From: Ehretia macrophylla
Lineage: Eukaryota > Streptophyta > Magnoliopsida > Boraginales > Ehretiaceae
DNA: 64,000 nt
NCBI GenBank assembly: GCA_037974665.1
Contig: CM075764.1
Coordinates: 115,630,325 to 115,694,324 of the forward strand
Direction: 5' to 3'
Positions 56,070 to 64,000 of this stretch are shown here, piece after piece (the first letter of the stretch is position 1; the number at the start of each line of letters is the position of its first letter). Made by a program: the position numbers and the translations under genes. The notes under the pieces were generated by a model. That model was not told where the DNA came from and did no database searches. It saw nothing but the letters and a program-made list of their open reading frames with translations.

Positions 56070-56379
56070 CTTACCGGTTAACTTCAATCTGTTTTTCAAA
56101 ATAATAAAATAACTCAATCAGTAGTGATCCATATTTTAAAAAATTCCAACATATAAAACTCACTATATATGAAAAAATTGATATCAGCCTATACTAATTA
56201 AAGAGTTTCACATCATTTTAACGTTAGGGACGAAAAGTTTTTGCAGCGGTCCTACACGCGGGGCTTTGCAACAATAATTTTTCCCTGCCACTGATAAAGC
56301 TGAATCATTGACCTCTCTGTATAGATGGTCGTCGTACGGAAATCTGATTTATGCTGATCACCTTAGCGGGTGAGGATCC

Positions 56380-57440
56380 TCTCATGTCATGGCATGTCCA
56401 ACATGAGAGAAAATCTCAATCATTAAAACTGCTCTTATGAATCTGAACCACTAAAAATGCTTTTTCTTTCTCCTCATTCTCTATCTTTCTTCATTAAATG
56501 TTTTTTCTTTTCTTTTTCTAATTCATTTTTTTTTTGGCTAATCTAGTTCAAAATTGAGTACTAGGCTACGTTTGTTTGCTGAAAAATATTTTTCTAATTT
56601 TTCAGTATTTGGTAATATTAAAAAATTAATAAATTAGAAAATATTTTCCAGTCGCGACCATTTTTGCTTAATTTTATAGTGTTCGGTAACACCAAAAACT
56701 TGACCAATTAGAAAATCTTTTTTAGTCAACAATTACGACTAGTACAAAATTTAAAAAAAATATTTTTATGTCATTTGAGAGAAAAAAACATTTTACAGAA
56801 CTCACTGAACATCCATATATCATAAAATATTTTTTTGCATTCTACATTTCAGAAAAACATTTTTTCCCAATAAGTTTTTTTTGCAGCAAACAAATGGAGC
56901 CCAGAAAAATATTTTATTTTTCAAAAAAATATTTTTCACAAACAATTTATTTTACACAAAACAAATGGAGCCTAAAACACACACAGTTTTACAGTAACTT
57001 AAAAAAATCATTAAACCCTTATTTTTTTTGCTAAATCTATATTGACACTAAAACACTAACATACATTTTTACTGTAATTTTCGACAATCACTATATATAT
57101 ATATGGATTAAAACAGTAAGCAATTGCATCAAAAAAAGGAAAGAAAATGTGTGACTAGTGTTTCCTTTCATATTGATTTAATGTGTTTCAACTGTTAATT
57201 AAATTGCATAGAAGAACAAAAAGAAAAACATGTATACTAATACAAAAGCATTTCTTTTATTTAATGTGTTAAGTAAAAAAAAAAATTCTGAACTAGAAAA
57301 AGAAAAGAAAAAGCATTTAATGAAGAAAGATAAAAAATAAAGAGAGAGAAAAAGCATTTTTAACGGTTTAGATTCACAAGAACATTTTTAATAATTAATT
57401 GAACACGCGTGGATCTTATTTTGAGATGTTCACACTTAGA
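56380..57440. mobile_element. Inverted-repeat element with a nested MITE
   Basis: Arms 56,412-56,526 and 57,286-57,402 are inverted copies (AATGCTTTTTCT, TCTTTCTTCATTAAATG, TTCTTTTCTTTTTCTA blocks). Outer similarity (CTCTCATGTC...GTCCAAC at 56,391 versus GTTGGACATGAGAGG at 57,735) hints that the element or a duplicate extends to about 57,755. A smaller element sits in the loop at 56,562-56,975. No coding capacity. Confidence 0.55.
56562..56975. mobile_element. hAT-like MITE
   Basis: Terminal inverted repeats TAGGCTACGTTTGTTT (left) and AAACAAATGGAGCCTA (right), 14 of 16 positions matching. A second CAAACAAATGGAGCC lies at 56,888-56,902. The AAATATTTTT-rich interior resembles 48,290-48,425. 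Target duplication not evident. Confidence 0.5.
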
Positions 57441-58143
57441 AGATTGAATATATGTGGACCAATTTTTTTGAAATAGGTCACACATGAAAAATCGAACACA
57501 CATGTGGTAGATAATACATGTGTAAGATTGAAAGTACGTGTACTATGCTCACGCGAAAGATGAATGAGACTAAATCATGGGCCTAGCTTTGATACCATGT
57601 TAAGAAGTCTGAGTTTCTATTTTAAAACTAATTGATGCCAAGTGAAGTAATCTAAATTTTTTTATTAAATAATCTAAGAAATTATAATTTTTCTATATAA
57701 GATAAGTGCATATTCTAACAAGATCTTTACTTACGTTGGACATGAGAGGATCATTTCTCCATGTTAGCATCTTTAGTTTGTCTTTGTACAGACTTTTTAC
57801 TTTCGCTGAGATTAATACAGACTTTTCGTACGGAAATCTTCTCTTTCTTATTCTTCTCACTCTTACTCAATATTCACTTCCCAACTCTTTTTCACCTCTC
57901 TGTTTCAACTTTGACAGCTCTTTTCCACTCCCATTTCACCTCTCTCTACCCACCCTCCCTAAAACGAAGCTCTCAAACAAAGATTAATTCAGGCATTTCA
58001 CATTCTCATTACTTATGTTTTATAATACATTCATCTTAATGGGTTTAACATGATGAGTTTTACCCCCCATTTACATGAAAACTACTAATAGCAATTTTTA
58101 TTTGTCAGTTCCTTTTTATTTCAATGTGTCTTCAAAAAAAAAA
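57441..58143. other. AT-rich intergenic DNA
   Basis: No gene supported. It contains CTTTGATACCATGTTAAGAAG at 57,588-57,608, a motif common in plant repeats, and a block (57,735-57,840) sharing GACATGAGAGGATCA and CGTACGGAAATCT with 56,330-56,410. Confidence 0.35.
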
Positions 58144-58608
58144 GGGTAAATAGCACTACAACTCTCTGTGCTTTAGTAAAAATGCACATGACCCCCCTGT
58201 GATTTAAAAAGTGCACCGGACCCCCCTATGGTTTCAAAAGTGTAGCACTACAGACCCCTCCGTTAAAAAAACCGTTACTTTTAACGGAGAGTGTGTTACA
58301 TGCGTGTTTGATGCGATTTTTCATGTTTTTAAGCTTAAATTATTACTTAAGTGGACAAAAATGCCCTTACATATATATATATTTTTTCTTTTTTTTTCTC
58401 CCAATGCAATTTTCACCAAAAAAAAAAAAAAAAAAACCAAACCCATCTTCCTCAAACCACCGCCCCCCCCCCCCCCAACCCCCACCCACCCACCCACCCA
58501 CCCTCACGATCCCCACCCCACCATCACACCCACACACACACACAGACGCACACACACAGACGTACAGACGCATACACACAAACACACACACACACACCTG
58601 CAAATCTT

Positions 58609-58649
<41 letters not shown>

Positions 58650-58741
58650 GTGTGCGTGTGTATATTATATATATATATATGCGTGTGCGTGTGTATATAT
58701 ATATGTGTGTGTGTCTGTGTGTGTGTGTATGTGTGTGCGTC

Positions 58742-58774
<33 letters not shown>

Positions 58775-58988
58775 AAACAAAAAAGAAAAAAAAAGAGAAA
58801 AAAAAATAAAAAATTGAAGGACATTTTAGTCTTTTTATACAATTCAGTTAAATTTGTTGACGAAAAATTAGAGAAGGGGTGCGTGTGTACGGTTTGAAAA
58901 CCATAGAGGGTTCCGGTGTACTTTTTAAACCATAGGAGGGTCATGTACATTCTTGCTAAAGCACAAAGGGTTGTGGTGCTATTTACCC
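58144..58988. mobile_element. Inverted-repeat (MITE-like) element with internal microsatellites
   Basis: 845 bp. GGGTAAATAGCACTACAAC at the left is the inverse of GTTGTGGTGCTATTTACCC at the right; similarity continues inward over about 140 bp (CTTTAGTAAAAATGCACATGACC, CCCCTATGGTTT). It sits in an A-run, so a target duplication cannot be defined. The centre has C-runs and (CA)n, (TA)n and (TG)n tracts. No coding capacity. Confidence 0.75.
58530..58776. repeat. Compound (CA)n/(TA)n/(TG)n microsatellite
   Basis: CACACA tract to about 58,600, TATATA at 58,610-58,633, then TGTGTG and TATATA tracts to 58,776. All open frames here are low-complexity artefacts. Confidence 0.85.
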
Positions 58989-59064
58989 AAAAAAAAAAAA
59001 AGAATCTTGCATGTGCATTCTTCTTTCCATCAATTCCTTTCTAAGCCAATATTTTTCGTGATTC

Positions 59065-59690
59065 TTGAAAGGTAACAGGTGCTGCTGCAATGGCACGTCC
59101 AAAGCGAAAATTTTCAAAAAGTTCAGAACCGTCAACATATGTTTCCAAGGTGCGCCGGCCTGTTTTTTTCTCCTCTTTCCTCGTCTTCTCCTTCATGGAT
59201 TAAGTTTTATCCATCCTTTTCTCAGGCTCTCCATGATTGGGCCTTTTCACGTAACAAAAGCATATGGGATTGGCATCAGAACAAACCTGATAAAGTTGTA
59301 GGCATGAGCCTTCACTTTATCAACTTCATGAGGTCATGTGTCTTACTATTTTGGTTAGAATTTTTTATACATTTGTTTGTAATGAATTTTATTTTCACTA
59401 ATACTGTTTACTTTCAAAATGTGCAGACCTATTTTTATTAAGGCGTACGGGGTGCTGTGCGTTAGACGTACTTTTCATGGGTCTCTAGGTCACGTTTCAA
59501 CTTTTGAAAATGGTGTGGCTGTGGTTCCTGGTGCTGATGTTCTACCACACAAGATGAAGATGATGGTATTGTGGTTGCTTTTTATTTCTTTCGTTTTTTT
59601 TTTTTTAATAGGATTCTAATCTTGCATCAGTTGTTCTATGTATTTTGGCGCAGCAACTGAGAAACTACTTGTATGTAGAGACATCAAGCA
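59065..59690 (+). other. Possible exon-containing region of an unrecognised gene
   Basis: Between AT-rich stretches lie short segments with coding-like composition: one starting MARPKRKFSKSSEPSTYVSKV (ATG at 59,090), one encoding ALHDWAFSRNKSIWDWHQNK (59,226-59,286) and one with FHGSLGHVSTFENGVAVVPGAD (59,475-59,540), separated by stretches resembling introns (GT...TTCTCAG before 59,226). No known domain recognised. They may belong with the exons in the inverted duplication to the right. Probably decayed. Confidence 0.3.
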
Positions 59691-60638
59691 TTTATACAAA
59701 ATTGTCAAGTATGTCGTGAATGCAGAATGTTTTCATTATAAATCTGATCATCCTGAAGTTCTTAAAAAATTCTTGAAGCCCTGCAACTATATTTAAAGAA
59801 TATTGTCCTACAGAAGAAATTGAATTATTAAATTCTTGGTATTAATTTTTTTTTTACTGTTATAGTTTTTTTTTTAAGTATTTATTTTTGAATACTAGAG
59901 GGAGTTGGGTTATTTCATTTCAAAGAACTCAATAGTTTTTAGTAAAATAGAATCAATGAACATGATGGAAAAAATATGAAATTTGTGGATGATGGACGAG
60001 TCATAATTTGTAGATACTTTTTTCATGTATCACTATAAGGAAGATAGGAAAGATATTCTTTACATGTATGAGTTGACTGACTATATAAAGGAAGTGATGC
60101 CCCAAATGAAAGCGTTAAATAGTGTCCGCATTTATAAAAAGAAGTCTACAACATATGAGACTCTTGTATCCGCCTTTTTGTATTTCATTAGTGTATGTAG
60201 CCATTACCATTCCTATTGCATCTTTGCAAGATATCAATCGTGACAGTATGATCGGGTTGTATGACCTAGTTCCAATGACATTTTACAATATTGCAATATC
60301 ATTATGGAAGAAATACATTTTTTGTGAAGAAATGGTAAACTTATTATTTGGATATTGTTAGATCAAAGAAAATATTATTATAATAAGTTGAGTTTTATTT
60401 TTTGATACCCGTTCTATTTTAATTTTGCTTATTTTTTCAGGTCTCTGAGGGTGTTATGGGAGCATCATTCAAAAGTGTTAGTGCCTTTTAGGATTGGTAA
60501 GTAAAAATGTTATAGATACACCATTGCATGTAATTGTTGATTGAATAGTTGTGGTTATTTTATTAATCATGTGGTATTTTAATGTAGATTGAAGCACTTG
60601 TGCTTATTTTGGAACATTGACGAGAGCAAGAGTGCTAG
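59690..60638 (+). repeat. Left arm of a large inverted duplication
   Basis: About 950 bp that recurs inverted at 60,695-61,655 with roughly 90% identity by eye. The two arms are separated by about 56 bp. Coding-like exons and intron-like spacers are conserved in both arms. Confidence 0.85.
60025..60496 (+). pseudogene. Unrecognised protein, two exons, left arm
   Basis: Frames starting MYHYKEDRKDILYMYELTD (60,025) and, after a shift, DINRDSMIGLYDLVPMTFYN (in 60,122-60,361) correspond to one continuous frame in the right arm. A GT...TTTTTTCAG intron (60,335-60,440) and a second donor GGTAAGT at 60,497 with acceptor AATGTAG near 60,587 look real. The frame ends in TAG shortly after the first splice in both arms. 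Function unknown; no catalytic motif seen. The frame shift suggests this arm is a pseudogene. Confidence 0.45.
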
Positions 60639-60694
60639 TAAAGTCAAAAAGTAGGAGCCAAGCTTTCATAAGGAAGAACAAAGATTTTGTCCTT

Positions 60695-61655
60695 GCTAGC
60701 ACTCTTGCTCTCGCCAATGTTCCAAAATAAGCTTAAGTACTTACATTAAAAGACCATATGATTAATAAAATAACCAACACTATTTAATCAAATAATTACA
60801 TGTAATGGTGTATTTATAGCATTTTTACTTACCAATTCTAGAAGTTACTAACAATTTTGGATGATGCTTCCATAACTCCCTCAGAGATCTACAAAAATAA
60901 GCAAAGTAAAAATAGATCAATATCAAAAATTATAACTCAACTTATTATAATAATATTTTTTTTGGTTTAACATTATCCAAATAATAAGTTTACCATTTCT
61001 TCACAAAAAATGTGTCTTTCTTCCATAATGATCTTGCAATGTTGTAAAAGGTCACTGGAACCAGGTCATACAACACGACCATACTGTCACGATTGATATC
61101 TTGTAAAGATACAATACGAATGATATTCTGGTAATGCCTACGTACATTAATGGAATACATAATGATAGATACAGGAGTCTCATATGTTGTAGACTTCCTT
61201 TTATAAGTGCGGACACTATCTATTGCTTTCATTTGGGGCGTCACTTCCTTTATATAGTTAGTCAACTTATACATGTAAAAAATATTTTTTCTAACTTCCT
61301 TATAGTGATACATGAAAAAAGTATCTACAAATTATGACTTGTTCATCATCCACAAATTACATATATTTTCCATCATGTTCATTGATTTTGTTTCACTAAA
61401 AACTATTGGGTTATTTGTAATGAAATAACCCAACTCTCTATAGTATTCAAAACTAAATACTTAACAAAAAAGCACTATAACAGTCCAAAAAAAATTAATA
61501 CCAAGCATTTAATAATTCGATGTATTTAATTTGTTTTGTAGGACAATCTTCTTTGTCCAAGGTATAGTTGCAGAGCGTCATAATTTTTTTAAGAACTTGA
61601 GGAAGATCAGATTTATAATGAAGACAGTCTGCATTTACTGACATGCTTGAAAGTT
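60695..61655 (-). repeat. Right arm of a large inverted duplication
   Basis: Inverted partner of 59,690-60,638. Similarity ends near 61,655 (GCATGTCAGTAAATGCAGAC on the minus strand). Confidence 0.85.
60990..61313 (-). pseudogene. Unrecognised protein exon, right arm
   Basis: 107-residue frame MYHYKEVRKNIFYMYKLTN...VSLQDINRDSMVVLYDLVPVTFYNIARSLWKK, uninterrupted where the left-arm copy is shifted. It is followed by the conserved intron donor GTAAAC and, after an AT-rich intron-like stretch, an exon beginning ATCTCTGAGGGAG. More intact than the left arm but still without a recognised family. Could be a host gene fragment captured by a transposon. Confidence 0.45.
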
Positions 61656-62909
61656 GGCCTGATTACACACTCTGCAATTAAAGACTAATAAATCATAGGT
61701 GGTTCAAGAAAAATGTTTAATTAATATTATTTCTGTAAATTAACTTTATACTCTAAGCCATTTCCATGTTTAAATTTTTCTCATGCCTGTGATCTCCTCT
61801 TTTTTGTATTCTTACTCTTTTACTTTACCATGTGGTTCACATCCACGCATCCTTTGATAAACTAGCTTCTTAACTTTTAGTTGATCATACAAGTATGTTT
61901 TACGTGTGAATGACATGGTAATCAGCTTAATTTTCATAAAATGACGGCATATGTTATCTCTGAATGACGTCTCTTGAGGATTTGTATAAAATGTCTGTAA
62001 CTTTTGATGATGATGAATCTAGTTAGTACCTAATTCGATGCAAACAAATTAAACACTTTTGTTCTTGGAAATTCTAACATCTGATGCATTCCATGTTTTC
62101 TGTTATGCGTGTTTTGAATCACTATCTCATGTCATTTGTCGTTGTCTACATGTTCATCACATATTTTTGTTGCTTTGGTTTCATGTCTTTTATTAACTCT
62201 GCAATAAATATTTAACCAAATTCTAGATAAAGAAAAAGGTGAATTAAGTTCACCTTGACTTCGCCTGCATTTGGTCCAACCCGGTATAGCTGCAACCTTC
62301 GTCCAGGAAAGTCAACTGAATGTGGACCAAAACTTGATCGGACCTTTTTCTTCTTTTTTTTTTTTTTGTTTGCCAAGCTTTGATCGGACCATCTTGTCAA
62401 CTAGATCGGAGGAGCTAACAGTTTGCATGTGAAGCAGTGTCTCATAGTTGTTAAATTATAAATCATATCCTAAATTAAAATACTATTTTTAGAATCGTAA
62501 ATCATAACAATCAAATCACATATTGAAAGTAGATAGATTTAAATTTTATCATCCCATGAATTTTAAAACTAAGTGATAGTAACAAAGAAAAAAATATCCA
62601 TTAACACAAAATGAACCCTTCTTTTATCATCTTTATCCTCATAGAGGATTTTGACCAAGAACGCAAGAGGTTTTTTGGCGTGAGCATGCTATCGATTGAT
62701 TCTGCTGGTGACTTATTTTTGGTTCAGCGAGGTAGTTGTTTCATGTTTTTTTTTTAAAATTTATTTTTAATTATGGTAGGTTGTGCTTTATTGTGATTTA
62801 AATAATTTTTTTACACTAAAAAAACTTCAAAAATAAATGTTACACGATTTAGACATAACATTGAAACGAATAATACCAAATCCCTGATCGTAAGCTGAGT
62901 AGTACAATT
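61656..62909. other. Intergenic DNA
   Basis: No gene supported. A small block at 62,240-62,345 is less AT-rich and on the minus strand could encode SFGPHSVDFPGRRLQLYRVG, but it is too short to assign. Confidence 0.35.
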
Positions 62910-62966
62910 TTTTGAAAAGGAAACAAAGAATTTCATTAAAATAAAAATTTGAAAAAATACAAATGT

Positions 62967-63425
62967 TTATCTGATCCCAGTAGGGACAAAATCTTGTACA
63001 ACAATATCCTTTAAAGGGAGGGGAATATAAGAGGTCAAATCAATAGTTAACTTATCGTGAAGCATTTGTTTTGAGACCCAATCAGCAGCTCTATTTGCTG
63101 TCCTACGAACGTACTGAAATCTAACACGGTTGATCTCAACTGTAATCAATAAAATGTCATCAACAATTGGTTTGATCGACCAGTGTCTACCAACGTTGTG
63201 AGAATTGATGGCATTGAGGACGGCAAGAGCATCATTCTCAATGATGATGTTAAAAAGACCCAAGCCTTTGGTGAAGGAGCACGCTGACTTAAGAGCGTGG
63301 GCTTCCGCTTCTAAAGCAGTACTACAGTGAACATGTCGAACTATGCCATTGACCACATTACCTGACGAGTCGCGACAAACAACTACAATAGTTGCATTGA
63401 AGGGAGGGATATGAGTTGCATCCAC
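62967..63425 (-). pseudogene. LINE ORF2 RNase H-like domain
   Basis: 152 residues: MDATHIPPFNATIVVVCRDS, HCSTALEAEAHALKSACSF, IIENDALAVLNAIN, IKPIVDDILLITVEINRVRFQYV and RTANRAADWVSKQ. This is the RVT_3-type RNase H fold at the C-terminus of plant LINE ORF2 proteins, with acidic residues at the E (EAEAHAL), D (ENDA) and C-terminal NRAADW positions. Not a stand-alone host gene: the upstream zf-RVT region and the repeated occurrence argue for a LINE. Confidence 0.75.
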
Positions 63426-63437
63426 ATTTAACTTGAT

Positions 63438-63998
63438 CTAATGTGGCGGGGAAAGAATCCAACAAGAATGACCAAGAGATAAGTTATGAATTGACTGACT
63501 TTGAAAAAGGTTTTGAGCTTTAAAGAAGCTAGATAAGTAACTGTATGCTTCAGAGATAGCAATGGCAACATTTAACTTGGTTCCTTGAAAAATGAAAGCA
63601 CATCGAGATTTCCAAATTTGCCAGGCAATAAAAGCAATTTGGGTCATTCCCATTCCACTATCAATCCTAGAAGCTGCAAATTTCGACGACATAAGCATAA
63701 ACCAGTCTTCAATTCTTGGGATTGAACTTGGGTCAATGTAGATTTGGAGTGGACAGCCCCACCACACACGATGCGTCCAACTATAGCCCAGCAAAAGATG
63801 TTCAATCGTCTCCGGCAGTTCATGGCAAATTTCGCACAGCGGAGTAGGTGAACATCTCCTCTTGAAAAGGTTTTCCTTTGTAGGTAGGGCATTTGAGTAA
63901 ACTTTCCACATGAAGACCTTGATTTTAGGAACAACATTGAGAGACCAAATGATTTTCCAAACTTGAGCCGGAGCAATGTAAGATGAACCCGCTGCCAT
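63438..63998 (-). pseudogene. LINE ORF2 zinc-binding region (zf-RVT)
   Basis: 186 residues up to the window edge: VWKIIWSLNVVPKIKVFMWK, ALPTKENLFKR, then CEICHELPETIEHLLLGYSW, the CX2C...H zf-RVT signature that follows the reverse transcriptase in plant L1-type elements, and IAFIAWQIWKSRCAFIFQ. The frame is open to the edge of the window. Confidence 0.75.
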
Positions 63999-64000
63999 AG

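Larger units (their letters stand above)
62910..64000 (-). mobile_element. 3' end of an L1-type LINE (continues beyond the window)
   Basis: Minus-strand non-LTR retrotransposon: C-terminal part of ORF2 with a zf-RVT-type Cys/His region (63,438-63,998) and an RNase H-like domain (62,967-63,425), then a short 3' untranslated part ending near 62,910. The frame changes between the two domains around 63,425-63,440, with an intervening stop, so this copy is damaged. The reverse transcriptase lies outside the window. Homologous to the truncated fragment at 46,710-47,140. Confidence 0.8.

Noticed and set aside
57588-57608. tRNA-Met primer site of a retrotransposon (TTTGATACCATG)
   Set aside because: No LTR boundary or coding remnants adjoin it; the motif also occurs in unrelated plant repeats.
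58211-58950. Long overlapping reading frames on both strands
   Set aside because: They arise from CA/TG/TA microsatellites and C-runs within an inverted-repeat element; low-complexity translation.
62967-63425. Stand-alone host RNase H gene
   Set aside because: Preceded by a zf-RVT region, ends near an A/T-rich tail and has a truncated homologue at 46.7 kb; it is a LINE ORF2 end.

Overview
The window is nuclear DNA of a flowering plant, most likely a eudicot. The evidence is the AT-rich intergenic DNA, Ty1/copia and Ty3/gypsy retrotransposons with plant initiator tRNA-Met primer sites, plant-type L1 LINEs, a CACTA element, several small inverted-repeat elements and, above all, a long cluster of endogenous plant pararetrovirus (Caulimoviridae) copies. 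I see no tRNA, rRNA or CRISPR and no clearly intact host gene. The region reads as repeat-rich accessory DNA.

Bases 723-37,702 are a fossil array of a petuvirus/florendovirus-like pararetrovirus. Most copies lie head-to-tail on the minus strand: 723-5,190, 5,191-11,311, 13,271-18,685, 19,356-25,802 and 26,226-30,706. Two mosaic stretches (11,869-13,270 and 19,090-19,355) and one plus-strand partner (30,757-37,702) complete it. The gene order is movement protein, a Cys-rich segment, coat protein, zinc knuckle, protease, reverse transcriptase, RNase H, then a conserved region of unknown role of about 300 residues. Five intergenic regions keep a TATA box, paired upstream repeats and, in most, a tRNA-Met primer site. 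All copies are heavily broken. Later insertions lie inside them: solo LTRs at 2,281-4,703 and 27,337-29,983 (each with a 5-bp target duplication), a near-complete but decayed copia element at 31,266-36,593, an LTR edge at 1-722 and a truncated LTR at 37,703-38,709.

Bases 38,710-43,420 hold the 3' part of an Athila/Tat-like Ty3 element with its LTR, then a chromodomain-bearing Ty3 fragment. Next, on the minus strand, is the best host-gene candidate (43,568-44,922): a kelch-type beta-propeller protein with an acidic tail, split by a 70-bp tandem duplication plus a 7-bp duplication. Its upstream region has been copied about three times (44,900-52,650). The second copy still has the start codon but no gene behind it, and the third carries a CACTA element that the second lacks at the same site.

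Bases 52,650-64,000 hold a truncated copia fragment, a GC-rich terminal-repeat element with 12-bp flanking repeats, nested inverted-repeat elements and a microsatellite-bearing inverted-repeat element. A large inverted duplication (59,690-60,638 and 60,695-61,655) carries spliced-looking exons of an unrecognised protein. The 3' end of an L1-type LINE runs off the right edge; a truncated relative sits at 46.7-47.1 kb.
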